From contig VBID01000147.1 of assembly GCA_005880615.1 (NCBI GenBank), positions 1 to 46,542 of the forward strand: a stretch of DNA of 46,542 nt. Reading direction: 5' to 3'. Below, piece by piece: positions 1 through 8,251 of this stretch. Origin of the DNA: Chloroflexota bacterium. Its GTDB lineage: Bacteria; Chloroflexota; Dormibacteria; CF-121. Each line of letters begins with the position of its first letter. The first letter of the stretch is position 1. The notes under the pieces were generated by a model that saw only the letters and a program-made list of their open reading frames with translations, was not told the DNA's origin and did not search any database. Position numbers and translations under genes: made by a program.

Positions 1-305
1 TGGAAGACAATCCGCTTACCGGATGCGGCCCGCAGCCGCATGGTTGTCCCCACGGCAACGGTGGAGCGCAGCACAATGACGTCGGATTCGAGCCAGTCGA
101 CGACCTCCTCGACGATCGAGGTGTCGCACGACCCGTCCGCCTGCTGGTTGGTGGGGACGGCCACAAAGGCATAGTCGCAGCGGTTGACGGCTTGCTTGGA
201 CCCAAGACCCAGGGGCGCGTCGTAGATCACGGCCTGCGGAAAGAGCTGGTGGAGGTTCTTGCCTGCTGCTCCGTAGCCGACGATAGCGACCGTCTTGTTG
301 AGCAT
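1..305 (-). CDS. Nucleotide-sugar dehydrogenase-like protein, 5' part only
   Basis: An open frame runs from an ATG at 305 down to the window edge, giving about 101 N-terminal residues. It opens with a Rossmann start (VAIVGYGAAGKN) and later has FVAVPTNQQADGSCD and VIVLRSTVAVGTT. These match the N-terminal NAD-binding domain of UDP-glucose/GDP-mannose dehydrogenases (the family 'VPTP...D' and 'STV..GT' signatures). Such enzymes oxidise UDP- or GDP-sugars to uronic acids for surface polysaccharides. The catalytic Cys domain lies beyond the window, so activity and exact substrate cannot be judged. It is divergent from the response regulator at 413, and the 107-bp gap probably holds both promoters. 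Confidence 0.72.
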   Translation of the reverse strand, partial: MLNKTVAIVGYGAAGKNLHQLFPQAVIYDAPLGLGSKQAVNRCDYAFVAVPTNQQADGSCDTSIVEEVVDWLESDVIVLRSTVAVGTTMRLRAASGKRIVF

Positions 306-412
306 CCCTTAGGCTGATTATCGGGAGCCGGCTTGCCGGAGTCCCATGGGACAAAATGGCATGGCGTGTTGGATCTGTCCTCCATGCTGGGACTCCCCGT
401 AATATTGGGAAG

Positions 413-1039
413 ATGGTGTCACTCAGCGTCCTGCTGGTGGACGATAACGCCCTCTTTCGTGATGGGATCGCGGACATCCTGGAAGCCGATGGCCGCTTCC
501 GCGTGGTTGGTCAGGCATCCCGGGGTGACGAGGCAGTGGCCGCCGCCAGCCGGCTCCACCCGGACCTGATCCTGATGGATCTGCGGATGCCGGGCATGAG
601 TGGCGCGGAGGCAATCCGCCGGATTCGGGCCCAGGACCCCGACGTCCCGATCGGCGTGCTGACCGTGTTCGAGACGCAAGAATCGGCGCAACTAGCCCTG
701 GACGCCGGCGCGACCGGCTACCTGGCCAAGGATTCGACTCCGGCGGACCTGTGTGAAGCGGCGGCTGTCATGGCCGATGGCAAGCAGAATTTCAAGCCAG
801 CTCCCGAGCGCACAGCCGGATCCAAGAGTGATGTGCTCGCGCGTCTCACCGCGCGCGAGGTCGAGGTGCTGCGGGCGCTGGCGACGGACGCGAACAACGA
901 GGCCATCGCCCAGCGCCTGGGAATTAGTCCCCGCACGCTGCGCATCCATATCAGCCACACGTATCGCAAGCTGCAGATCCACGACCGGGCCCAGGCGGTC
1001 CTGGTCGCCATCCGAACTGGCCTGGTGGAGATCCCTTAG
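413..1039 (+). CDS. NarL/FixJ-family response regulator (REC + LuxR HTH)
   Basis: This 208-residue protein has a receiver domain followed by a LuxR-type helix-turn-helix. The acidic pair is D10/D11, the phospho-acceptor is D56 in the LILMDLRMPG segment, and the conserved Lys lies in GYLAKDS. The C-terminal third (LTAREVEVLRALATDANNEA, then IAQRLGISPRTLRIHISHTYRKL) is a DNA-binding HTH. A longer frame opens at 356, but ATG 413 sits right before the first receiver strand and follows a GGGAAG ribosome site, so it is preferred. No sensor kinase is adjacent, making this an orphan regulator here. The next gene follows after 35 bp on the same strand and may be co-transcribed. Confidence 0.9.
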   Translation: MVSLSVLLVDDNALFRDGIADILEADGRFRVVGQASRGDEAVAAASRLHPDLILMDLRMPGMSGAEAIRRIRAQDPDVPIGVLTVFETQESAQLALDAGATGYLAKDSTPADLCEAAAVMADGKQNFKPAPERTAGSKSDVLARLTAREVEVLRALATDANNEAIAQRLGISPRTLRIHISHTYRKLQIHDRAQAVLVAIRTGLVEIP

Positions 1040-1074
1040 CCCGACTCCCACGAATATCTAACATAGAGCGACCT

Positions 1075-2250
1075 ATGCATCCGGACACGCTGGCTGTCCA
1101 CGCAGGTGAGCCGCCGCTCGACCGGCAGGACGCGCCGGTGGTGCCGGATATCACCGTCGGCTCGGCCAGCGTCTATCCCGACCTGGCGTCGCTCGAAACG
1201 GCCATGGCCGGCCACCGCGGGTACGGACGCTGGGGAACCCAGAACCACCACCAGCTGGAGCAGGCGGTCTCCGCGCTGGAGGGGGTGGGCGTGAGCGGCC
1301 GGGTGGAAGCCCTCGCGGTCGCCTCCGGCATGGCTGCCATCGCGACCACCATCCTCACCGAGGCCACGAGTGGTGACCATGTGGTCGCGGCCAATGATTG
1401 TTACGGCACCACGGTCACCTTCCTCCGGGACGATGTCGCCCGGTTCGGTCTCACCACCACGCTGGTCGATGTCCAGGACCTGGATCAGGTGCGCGCCGCC
1501 ATGACGGCCCGCACGCGCCTGATCCTCTGCGAGGTCTGCACCAATCCGCTGATTCGCGTGCCCGATCTGGAATCGCTGGCCGCCGTGGCCCACGAGCGCG
1601 GGGCCCTGCTGGTGGTCGACAATACGGTGCCCACCCCGGCCCTGAGCCAGCCCTTTCGCTGGGGAGCCGACGTGGTGATTCACAGCGCCACCAAAAACTT
1701 GAGCGGCCATGCCGACGTGGTGGGCGGAGTCCTGCTCGGCCGGCCAGCCTGGCTGGAAGGGGCACGGGCGCTGGCGCGGACCTTCGGCCCCAGCCTGGGA
1801 CCGTTCGAGGCCTGGCTTACCCTGCGGGGGATCCGAACCCTGGCCGTCCGGATGGAGCGCCACACCCAGAACGCGCTGGCTCTGGCTGGCTTCCTCGAGA
1901 GGCAGCCGGCGGTCTCTCACGTCTACTATCCGGAGCTGGCCAGCAGCCCATTCTGCCGGCGGGCGAAGCGCCTCCTCCCGCAGGGTGCGGGCGCCCTGTT
2001 CTCCTTCGAGCTGCAGGGCGGGCTGCCGGCGGTCGAGCGCCTGCTGAGCCGGCTGAAATTGATCCGGCTGATGCCCAGCCTCGGCCACGTGGCCACCACG
2101 CTCAGCCATCCGGCGTCGACTTCGCATCGGGGCCTGAGCCAGGAGGAGCGCCGTCGGGTCGGGATTGCGGACGGCCTGGTTCGCTGCTCCGTCGGGCTGG
2201 AGCGGATCGATGACCTGACCGCCGACCTGGAGCGAGGGCTGGCCGCCTAA
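1075..2250 (+). CDS. Cys/Met metabolism PLP-dependent enzyme (cystathionine gamma-synthase/lyase-like)
   Basis: The 391-residue protein is the usual length for the Cys/Met-metabolism PLP family. The PLP-binding lysine is K207 in VIHSATKNLSGHADV; the Asp that contacts the cofactor nitrogen is in LLVVDNTVPTP; EALAVASGMAAIATT is the phosphate-cup region. The family carries out gamma- or beta-replacement and elimination on homoserine esters, cystathionine, homocysteine or methionine, and these reactions cannot be told apart by eye. The cysteine synthase at 2835 supports a role in sulfur amino-acid metabolism. It is convergent with the RDD gene, with a hairpin between them. Confidence 0.88.
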   Translation: MHPDTLAVHAGEPPLDRQDAPVVPDITVGSASVYPDLASLETAMAGHRGYGRWGTQNHHQLEQAVSALEGVGVSGRVEALAVASGMAAIATTILTEATSGDHVVAANDCYGTTVTFLRDDVARFGLTTTLVDVQDLDQVRAAMTARTRLILCEVCTNPLIRVPDLESLAAVAHERGALLVVDNTVPTPALSQPFRWGADVVIHSATKNLSGHADVVGGVLLGRPAWLEGARALARTFGPSLGPFEAWLTLRGIRTLAVRMERHTQNALALAGFLERQPAVSHVYYPELASSPFCRRAKRLLPQGAGALFSFELQGGLPAVERLLSRLKLIRLMPSLGHVATTLSHPASTSHRGLSQEERRRVGIADGLVRCSVGLERIDDLTADLERGLAA

Positions 2251-2257
2251 CCAGGGC

Positions 2258-2284
2258 GGGGCCGACGGTTGTGCCGACGGCCCC
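2258..2284. terminator. Hairpin between convergent genes
   Basis: GGGGCCG (2258-2264) pairs with CGGCCCC (2278-2284). Inside this, across an A/A mismatch, CGG pairs with CCG around a TTGTG loop. It begins 8 bp after the stop of the PLP-enzyme gene and lies before the stop of the RDD gene on the other strand. There is no strong U-tract, so it may stop transcription only partly or mainly protect 3' ends. Confidence 0.5.
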
Positions 2285-2293
2285 CTTCCGCGT

Positions 2294-2716
2294 CTAGACG
2301 GTCTTGACTACATAAGTGCCGGCAATCTTGTCGTGCCAGCCCTGCTTGTTGGGGTCGAAGGCCACCCAGATCACCCCGATGAAGATCACCAGGAAAGAGA
2401 TGATCAGCCCGACGTAGCGCAGGAGGCCCTGCACCAGGTCCAGGTTTGACCCATCGGTGCGGACGACCCGCAGGTTCAGGATTTTCATCCCGGGCGTCTG
2501 CCCCGGCCAAGGGCCCATGGCCGACCAGAAGTAGACGAAGTAGATGATGCCCAGCACCAGCTGAATGCCACCACGAGCCGACGTGTTCCCGCGAAAGAGG
2601 GCCGCCACGACACTGGTGACGATGCCGAGGATGATCGCGTCGATGATGTAGGCCACGACCCGGATCCAGAATCCGGCTTTTGCCCCTGAGACCGCGGGCG
2701 TCATTGCGGTTGCCAT
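2294..2716 (-). CDS. RDD family membrane protein
   Basis: This 140-residue protein has an N-terminal GFWIRVVAYIIDAIILGIV segment, with the Arg and Asp that define the RDD family. A second hydrophobic segment (LVLGIIYFVYFWSA) is followed by GQTPGMKILNLRVVRTDG, the usual RDD-domain 'GqTpGk' loop, then a third segment (YVGLIISFLVIFIGVIWVAF), and it ends with KQGWHDKIAGTYVV. RDD proteins are inner-membrane proteins of mostly unknown function; some have been linked to ion transport. The frame stays open to 2953, but ATG 2716 gives the expected family N-terminus and avoids overlap with the divergent cysteine synthase. Confidence 0.88.
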   Translation of the reverse strand: MATAMTPAVSGAKAGFWIRVVAYIIDAIILGIVTSVVAALFRGNTSARGGIQLVLGIIYFVYFWSAMGPWPGQTPGMKILNLRVVRTDGSNLDLVQGLLRYVGLIISFLVIFIGVIWVAFDPNKQGWHDKIAGTYVVKTV

Positions 2717-2834
2717 AAGAACCCCCTGGAAAATGACTGGCCGACGAATTCGGCGGCAGTATAGCGCTTCGCGGGCTGCCAGAGCCAGGTTCGGAATTTC
2801 GGCTTGGCGGCCATCGTCAGTAGAATTGGAGGCC

Positions 2835-3773
2835 ATGCCCGATCGAGCCCTCTCCGTCGTGGAGAACGTGCCCGACCAGTCCATCCTGGACCGGATCGGC
2901 AACACACCCTTGATCCGGGTCCGCCTGCTAGAGAAGGAGTTTCGGCACATCACCTTCTATGCCAAGGCCGAGTGGTTCAACCCGGGCGGGTCGGTCAAGG
3001 ACCGGGCGGCCTTGAGGATGATCGAGGAGGCCGAGCGGACCGGTGAGCTGACCGTGGAGAAGATCATCCTGGACTCCACCTCGGGCAATACCGGGATCGC
3101 CTATGCGCTGATCGGGGCGGCCAAGGGCTACCGGGTGAAGCTGGTCATGCCGGAGAACGTGAACGAGGAGCGGCGCGAGATCGTCAAAGCCTTTGGCGCC
3201 GAGGTCATCTTTACGCCGGCGCTGGAGGGGTCGGACGGCGCCATCCGAGAAGCCCACCGCATCCGGGAGGAAGACCCGGGCGCCTACTTTATGCCCGACC
3301 AGTACAACAATCCGTTCAACTGGCGGGCCCATTTCGACACCACCGGCCCCGAGCTTGTGCGGCAGACCCAGGGCGAGCTCACGCATTTCGTGGCGGGCAT
3401 GGGCACCAGCGGCACCCTGATGGGGGCCGGCCGCTTCCTCAAAAAGCACAACCGCGACATCCGGCTGATCGCCGCCGAGCCCGACGATGCCCTGCATGGC
3501 CTGGAGGGCCTCAAGCACATGGGAAGCTCGATCGTGCCCGGCATTTACGACCCCAGCCTGGCCGACGAGAAGATCAGCGTCCCCACCGAGCCGGCCTGGG
3601 AGCTGGCCCACGACCTGGCCCGCTCCGAAGGCATCCTGGTGGGCAATTCGTCGGGAGCCGCGCTCTATGCCGCCCGGGAGGTCGCCCGCCGCACCTCGGA
3701 GGGCGTTTTCGTCATGGTCTTCCCGGACGGCGGCGACCGCTACCTCAGCTCGGGGCTCTACCGCCGGAAGTAG
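2835..3773 (+). CDS. cysM: Cysteine synthase (PLP, CysM/CysK family)
   Basis: This 312-residue fold-type II PLP enzyme forms cysteine from an activated serine and a sulfide donor. The PLP lysine is K55 in NPGGSVKDRAAL; STSGNTGIAY (about 82-90) binds substrate; GMGTSGTLMGAGRFLK is the phosphate-binding loop; the C-terminus carries VGNSSGAALYAA and FPDGGDRYLS. ATG 2835 follows a TTGGAGG ribosome site. The JAMM-protease gene begins 4 bp after the stop, and this pairing recalls the actinobacterial CysM/CysO/Mec route, in which the sulfur donor is a protein thiocarboxylate. No CysO-like gene is present here. Assignment to CysM rather than CysK rests on this context. Confidence 0.9.
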   Translation: MPDRALSVVENVPDQSILDRIGNTPLIRVRLLEKEFRHITFYAKAEWFNPGGSVKDRAALRMIEEAERTGELTVEKIILDSTSGNTGIAYALIGAAKGYRVKLVMPENVNEERREIVKAFGAEVIFTPALEGSDGAIREAHRIREEDPGAYFMPDQYNNPFNWRAHFDTTGPELVRQTQGELTHFVAGMGTSGTLMGAGRFLKKHNRDIRLIAAEPDDALHGLEGLKHMGSSIVPGIYDPSLADEKISVPTEPAWELAHDLARSEGILVGNSSGAALYAAREVARRTSEGVFVMVFPDGGDRYLSSGLYRRK

Positions 3774-3777
3774 ACAC

Positions 3778-4206
3778 TTGACCCTGCGTGTCCCGGGTCC
3801 AGTGATGGACGCTGTCGCCCAGCACCTGGAGGCCGGGTATCCCAACGAAGCCTGCGGCGCCCTGATCGGCCGCGCCGGCGACGGGACCCAGCCCCACCAG
3901 GCTCTGGAATTCCGGCCCATGCGGAACGCGGTGACCGATCGCCCCTGGGACCGCTACGTCCTGGACCCCCTGGAGCAGTTGCAGGTGCAGAAGGACGCGG
4001 AGGCCCGTGGGCTGGAGATCATCGGGTTCGTCCACAGTCATCCCGACCACCCGCCGCGGCCGTCCCAGTTCGACACCGAGCGTGCCTGGCCCTTTTACAG
4101 CTATGTGGTGGCGGCGGTGGCCCAGGGCAAGATGGCGGAGGTGCGGGCCTGGCGGCTGGATGAGGGGACGAAGACGTTTCGCGAAGAGCCGCTCACCATC
4201 GACTAA
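3778..4206 (+). CDS. JAMM/Mov34 metalloprotease-like protein (Mec-like)
   Basis: The frame codes for about 142 residues from a TTG at 3778, 4 bp after the cysteine synthase stop. ATG 3805 is a later option but would cut into the domain. The zinc motif is complete: an N-terminal Glu in PNEACGALIGR and H-S-H-P-x6-S-x2-D in FVHSHPDHPPRPSQFDTERA. In mycobacteria the equivalent enzyme (Mec) releases cysteine from the CysO carrier after CysM has loaded it. Immediate linkage to a cysteine synthase makes that role the best inference. JAMM proteins also act on ubiquitin-like and other sulfur carriers. Confidence 0.85.
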   Translation: MTLRVPGPVMDAVAQHLEAGYPNEACGALIGRAGDGTQPHQALEFRPMRNAVTDRPWDRYVLDPLEQLQVQKDAEARGLEIIGFVHSHPDHPPRPSQFDTERAWPFYSYVVAAVAQGKMAEVRAWRLDEGTKTFREEPLTID

Positions 4207-4213
4207 GAACGCG

Positions 4214-4618
4214 CTAGTCGGGGCCAGCCTCGATCAGCTCGACCAGCATCTGGTCGCGGAGCATCATGAAGCAAATCTGCCGGCCATTGAACGCCACCGC
4301 CGGCGTCGGCCGAGCGAGCGGCAGCCCGCCCCGCTCCCGCAGCTGTCGCAGCTCCGCCTGGAAAGGGTCGGCCAGGAACGCCTGATGATAGATGCGGACG
4401 CCTCGGGCCAGCCAGTCCTCGAGGACGGTCGACCCGGGGAGCTGCTCCACCACCTCGAGCTGTGGTCCGGGACCGCGGAGGAAAACCCCTCTGATCCCCT
4501 GGCCCACGTCGGTGAACGGCTCGCCCGCGGTCGCGTAGCCAAGGCTCGAGAGCGCCTCGACATCCGCGGCCAGGTCAGCCGAGGCGACGCCGAGATGATG
4601 AAAGGTCAGCCCGCCCAC
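4214..4618 (-). CDS. VOC-family protein (glyoxalase/methylmalonyl-CoA epimerase-like)
   Basis: A vicinal-oxygen-chelate fold is suggested by LTFHHLGVASADLAADVEAL at the start, GVFLRGPGPQLEVVEQLPG in the middle and DQMLVELIEA at the end. The first His and the late Glu residues are the usual metal ligands. Length is 134 residues from GTG 4618, and the start overlaps the 3' end of the phosphopantetheinyl transferase gene by 13 nt, so the two are translationally linked. The frame is open to 4771, but that stretch is the coding region of the neighbour in another frame. The substrate is unknown; an epimerase of an acyl-CoA or acyl-ACP intermediate would suit the cassette. Confidence 0.78.
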   Translation of the reverse strand: MGGLTFHHLGVASADLAADVEALSSLGYATAGEPFTDVGQGIRGVFLRGPGPQLEVVEQLPGSTVLEDWLARGVRIYHQAFLADPFQAELRQLRERGGLPLARPTPAVAFNGRQICFMMLRDQMLVELIEAGPD

Positions 4619-5313
4619 CGGGGGATCCTCACCGCGACCGACGCCATGCCGGCGGGCAGCCGCCACGTCCACAGCCGCCAGCCCGGGGTGCGGTCCGAAG
4701 ACAGCTCGGTGCCCAGCCACCAGAAGAGTGACCTTCCGTCCGCCTTCGCCATCGCCTCTTTCCGGGTCCACAGACGATAGAAACCCGGCCGGCCGGAGGC
4801 CCGCTCGGCCGAGTGCAGCCGGATGGCTTCCGCCGGGGCGAAGAATCGCGAAGCCAGTCCACGCCAGTCCACATCGGTCCGAAAGCGCTGTACGTCCGCA
4901 CCCACCTCACCGGTCCGGGTCACCGCATAGAGAACCTGCTCGCCGGAGTGGGACAGGCTGAAATGCAACGGCGTCCGGCCGGCGGACGAGGCCACGATGG
5001 GCTTCCCGTTTGGCAGCCGGATCAGCCGGACGGCGCCGGGCGCCGTCCCCAGGTAGCGGCCAAGCAAGAGGCGAAGCTCGCCGCGGCCGACCAGAAAACG
5101 CCGCCGGTCGGTGGGGGAGGGGAGAGCCCGGGTCCGGTGGAGCTCATCGGCGCTCAGGAGGGTGGCCAGGGCGGCGAGCCTGGCCGGTGGCCGGCGGAGC
5201 GACCCGATCCAGACGTGCACGTCGTCATCCCCCAGCTCGGTCCAAGCGTGGTCCGGATTGGTCTGGACCTCGACGGCCGGTCCCCCGTCTGTCCCGACGA
5301 CCCAGCGCCTCAC
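4606..5313 (-). CDS. 4'-phosphopantetheinyl transferase (Sfp-type)
   Basis: This 235-residue protein has the three landmarks of the Sfp/AcpT superfamily: LHFSLSHSGEQVLYAVT (residues 116-132), the metal-binding Asp in EVGADVQRF (D140), and FFAPAEA followed by LWTRKEAMAKADG (W182, K185, E186). It transfers phosphopantetheine from CoA to a serine of a carrier protein. The obvious client is the ACP at 5806-6135, two genes upstream in the same operon. Its ATG overlaps the stop of the acyltransferase gene (ATGA at 5310-5313). Size fits the long Sfp-type rather than AcpS. Confidence 0.88.
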   Translation of the reverse strand: MRRWVVGTDGGPAVEVQTNPDHAWTELGDDDVHVWIGSLRRPPARLAALATLLSADELHRTRALPSPTDRRRFLVGRGELRLLLGRYLGTAPGAVRLIRLPNGKPIVASSAGRTPLHFSLSHSGEQVLYAVTRTGEVGADVQRFRTDVDWRGLASRFFAPAEAIRLHSAERASGRPGFYRLWTRKEAMAKADGRSLFWWLGTELSSDRTPGWRLWTWRLPAGMASVAVRIPRWAG

Positions 5314-5798
5314 GTGCGGATCGGCTTCAGCTTCCGGTAGAACTCCAGCGCCGAGGCGTTGGGACCCAGGGGCACCCCGCAGGCTGCCACCGGCCGCGCC
5401 GGATTGCCCTGCACGAGCGTCATCGCCGCCACGTTGCCGGAGACCACACTCCCCGCGGCGACCACGGCACCCCGGCCGATGGTGACGCCGGGCAGGATGA
5501 TGGCGCCCGGACCGATGAAGACCTGGTCTTCGATCCGGACGGAGAACGTCGCGCCGGCCAGCAGGTGCGGCGTTACGTCGTTGAAGTGGGCGATGATCAT
5601 GCTGCGCACGCCGAGAAAGACGTCGTTGCCAATCGAGATCAGCTCCGGGCGCATGGTCTCGATGATGACGTCGGTGCTGATGAAAACCCCGGTGCCCAGG
5701 TGGACGCCCCGCCAGCGATGCAGGCGCACCCGCAGGCCACTCCCTCCGGGAAGGAAGAGCGCCAGCGCCTGGAGGACGCGGATCTTCACGGCGTGCAT
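5310..5798 (-). CDS. Left-handed beta-helix (hexapeptide) acyltransferase
   Basis: The 162-residue protein shows hexapeptide periodicity in ISIGNDVFLGVRSMI, VRIEDQVFIGPGAIILPGVT and IGRGAVVAAGSVVSG, ending with VQGNPARPVAACG, a classic end-of-helix signature of CysE/LacA/WbbJ-type O-acyltransferases. These trimeric enzymes move acetyl or other acyl groups to hydroxyl or amino groups of sugars or amino acids. It lies between the ACP and phosphopantetheinyl transferase genes in one operon, so an ACP-linked acyl donor is an attractive inference, though the donor cannot be read from sequence. Confidence 0.85.
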   Translation of the reverse strand: MHAVKIRVLQALALFLPGGSGLRVRLHRWRGVHLGTGVFISTDVIIETMRPELISIGNDVFLGVRSMIIAHFNDVTPHLLAGATFSVRIEDQVFIGPGAIILPGVTIGRGAVVAAGSVVSGNVAAMTLVQGNPARPVAACGVPLGPNASALEFYRKLKPIRT

Positions 5799-5805
5799 GG
5801 TGGGC

Positions 5806-6135
5806 CTACGGTCGGGCGCGCGTCCCGGCTTCCAGCTTCCGGCGGATCAACGCCGCCAGGTCGCCCAGCGTGCTGAACGCTCGGAGCTGGTCCAACTCAT
5901 CATCATCGAACCGAATCCCAAAGCTCTCCTCGATTCCAAAAATGACGTTCACGTGAGAGAGCGAGTCCCAGCCGGGGATATCGGCATAACGGGTGTCCGG
6001 CGCCAGCTGGAGGTTGGGCACCCGGAACAGCTTCTGCACGATCCCAACCAGCGTCGGCTGAATCCTTCCGAGCTCGCTCTCCCCATTCGGCTCCGCCGCC
6101 GGCAGATGGCCGCCATCGAGGGGAAACACGCTCAT
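5806..6135 (-). CDS. Acyl carrier protein
   Basis: A 109-residue acidic protein with IPGWDSLSHVNVIFGIEE, where S58 of the D-S-L motif is the predicted phosphopantetheine site; FDDDELDQLRAFSTLGDLAALI forms the last helices. ACPs are usually 75-85 residues, so this has a longer N-terminal extension of about 20 residues. It is the first gene of an operon ACP, acyltransferase, PPTase, VOC, and is divergent from the FkbH-like gene. That arrangement matches cassettes in which FkbH loads a glycerate-derived unit on a stand-alone ACP. Confidence 0.9.
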   Translation of the reverse strand: MSVFPLDGGHLPAAEPNGESELGRIQPTLVGIVQKLFRVPNLQLAPDTRYADIPGWDSLSHVNVIFGIEESFGIRFDDDELDQLRAFSTLGDLAALIRRKLEAGTRARP

Positions 6136-6328
6136 CAAATCCCAGTATAGGAACGCCCCTAGGGCATTCGGGATGAGATTGTTCTCCGTTCCCCTGGGGC
6201 GGACCTCCCAGCGCATTCCGCTTTGTCCCAGGCCGGTGCGGTTTGCCCATGGCCGGCAGGACAATGCGGCGGAACGGGGCTCGACTCTCACCTTGCGGCG
6301 ATCCGGGGCAGTCACCGACACTCGTGGT

Positions 6329-8251
6329 GTGGAGCAAGGAGCCCTCCAGAGGCCGGGATTCGACCGGTCACTGGAGCTGGCCGCCGCCTGCCGAGAGCGC
6401 GGGGACCTCGAGGAGGCGTACGGCTGGTTGCGGCAGGCGGCTGAGAGCGCCGGCGGCCTCCTCGACCGGCAGGCCGCCGCGCTGGAACTCGCGCGACTGA
6501 GAGTGGTCGCAAGACCAGCCGCCAAGCGGCACGCGCGGGTGGCGGTGGCCGGCAGCTACACGACCACCCAGCTGGCGCGGCTGATCGGCCTGGCGGCCTT
6601 CCAGGTGGGCATCGACCTCGAGGTCTACGAAAGCCAGTACGGCCAGTACAGTCAGGACCTGCTCGACCCGCAGAGCGCCCTATACGCCTTCCGTCCGGAT
6701 GTCGTCATCCTGGCCGTCCACGAGGGTGCGCTCCAGCTGGTGGCGCTCAGCGACGAACCAGAGGCCGAGGTCGAGACCGAGTTGGGGCGCTGGCAGCGGC
6801 TCTGGTCGCTCGCCAGGGAGCGGGCAGCGGCGCGGGTGATCCAGCACACCTTCGCCCTCCCCCCGGCGCAGCCGCTCGGACACCTCGCCGGCCGGCTGGG
6901 CTCGCGGTATGCGATGGGCCAGCGGCTCAACACGCGGATGATGCGGGACGCCCCGGCCGACGTGGCCTTCGTCGACTGCGATCGGCTGGCTTCATGGTAC
7001 GGAAAGCGGGCCTGGTTCGACGACCGCTACTGGCACCTGACCAAACAAGCACTGGCCCCCGACGCCCTGTGGCTGCTGGCGACGCACACCGCGGCGGTGC
7101 TGGCCGCCACCCTGGGGCTGGCCAGGAAATGCGTGGTGCTCGACCTGGATGGGACTCTGTGGGGCGGCGTCATCGGCGAGGATGGCTTGAGCGGGATCGC
7201 GCTGGGGGGCGGCCCGGCCGGAGACGCCTACGCCAGCTTCCAGTCGTTCCTGCTCGGGCTCAAGCAAAAGGGGATCCTGCTCGCGGTCGCCTCCAAGAAC
7301 AACGAGGCCGATGCCCGGCTGCCGTTCCAGCAGCACCCCGACATGCGTCTGCATCTCCACGACTTCGCGCTCTTCAAGGCCAGCTGGGCGGACAAGGCCA
7401 CCACTCTGCGCGCGATTGCCGGCGAGCTGGGCCTCGGTCTCGATAGCCTGGTCCTGGTCGATGACAATCCCGCCGAGCGGGCGCTGGTCCGGGAGTTGCT
7501 TCCCGAGGTCGAGGTGATCGACCTGCCCGCCGATCCGGCCGGCTACGTGCGCGCCCTCGCCGAGTACCCTGGGCTGGAGACGGTGGCACTCACCGAGGAG
7601 GACGGGCGCCGCACCGAGCAGTACCGTGCCCGGCGGGAAGCCGCGCAGCTGGCGCAAGCGGCTACCAACCTCGAGGAGTTCCACCGCGGCCTGCAGATGT
7701 CGGCGCGGGTGGCTCCCTTCGATGACTTCCACCTGCCGCGCATCGCGCAGCTGATCGCCAAGACGAACCAGTTCAACCTGACGGGCCGCCGGCGCGGACT
7801 GCCTGAGCTCGAGGCGCTGCGTCGGGAGGCGGCCTACATCCATTTGTCCCTTACGCTGCGGGACCGCTTCGGCGACCACGGCCTGGTCTGCGTCCTGATC
7901 GCCCGCCAGGAGGGCGACGCGGCCGTCATCGACACCTGGGTGATGAGCTGCCGCGTCATCGGCCGCACCGTGGAGGCCGAGATGCTCAAGCACCTCTGCC
8001 AGGCGGCCGCCGCTCGCGGATGCCGCCGCCTGCGGGGAACCTATGTTCCCACCACCCGCAACCAGCTGGTCCAGGACCTGTACGCGAGCTTTGGCTTCGA
8101 GCTGGTCGCGGACGAGGCCGGTACCACCACCTGGGAGTACGACCTGGTCCGCCATGGCTCCATCCAGAACGACGCCATCACCGACGGGGCGAAAGCCGAG
8201 CTTGTGCCGGCGGGGTTCGCGGGGGAGCCGACCGTGGCATTGGCGGAATGA
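6329..8251 (+). CDS. FkbH-like HAD-IIIC family protein (glyceryl-ACP forming type)
   Basis: From GTG 6329 the protein has 640 residues. The frame is open from 6173, but the first 50 codons look non-coding and would fill the divergent promoter region, so the later start is preferred. An N-terminal SGNH-like region (VAVAGSYTTTQLARLIGLAA onward) precedes the HAD core CVVLDLDGTLWGGVIGEDG (near residue 270), with ASKNNEADA and LVLVDDNPAERALVRE. The C-terminal third resembles a GNAT domain (INTWVMSCRVIGRTVEAEM-like). Characterised FkbH proteins take 1,3-bisphosphoglycerate, remove phosphate and load glyceryl onto an ACP. The divergent ACP/PPTase operon supplies the partner. The stop overlaps the next start (ATGA). 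Confidence 0.85.
   Translation: MEQGALQRPGFDRSLELAAACRERGDLEEAYGWLRQAAESAGGLLDRQAAALELARLRVVARPAAKRHARVAVAGSYTTTQLARLIGLAAFQVGIDLEVYESQYGQYSQDLLDPQSALYAFRPDVVILAVHEGALQLVALSDEPEAEVETELGRWQRLWSLARERAAARVIQHTFALPPAQPLGHLAGRLGSRYAMGQRLNTRMMRDAPADVAFVDCDRLASWYGKRAWFDDRYWHLTKQALAPDALWLLATHTAAVLAATLGLARKCVVLDLDGTLWGGVIGEDGLSGIALGGGPAGDAYASFQSFLLGLKQKGILLAVASKNNEADARLPFQQHPDMRLHLHDFALFKASWADKATTLRAIAGELGLGLDSLVLVDDNPAERALVRELLPEVEVIDLPADPAGYVRALAEYPGLETVALTEEDGRRTEQYRARREAAQLAQAATNLEEFHRGLQMSARVAPFDDFHLPRIAQLIAKTNQFNLTGRRRGLPELEALRREAAYIHLSLTLRDRFGDHGLVCVLIARQEGDAAVIDTWVMSCRVIGRTVEAEMLKHLCQAAAARGCRRLRGTYVPTTRNQLVQDLYASFGFELVADEAGTTTWEYDLVRHGSIQNDAITDGAKAELVPAGFAGEPTVALAE

Noticed and set aside
16-477. 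153-residue minus-strand frame at the window start
   Set aside because: It is out of phase with the clear Rossmann-fold frame that starts at 305 and crosses the window edge; its protein is Arg-rich nonsense and it overlaps the response regulator.
1036-2127. 363-residue open frame on the minus strand
   Set aside because: It is the shadow of the PLP-enzyme gene; composition is Gly/Arg/Gln-rich and without any domain. Similar shadows at 2928-3920, 6992-8278, 8041-9033 and 17518-18318 were rejected for the same reason.
4007-4780. 257-residue plus-strand frame after the JAMM gene
   Set aside because: It spans the JAMM gene in the wrong frame and the antisense of the VOC gene; no protein-like features.
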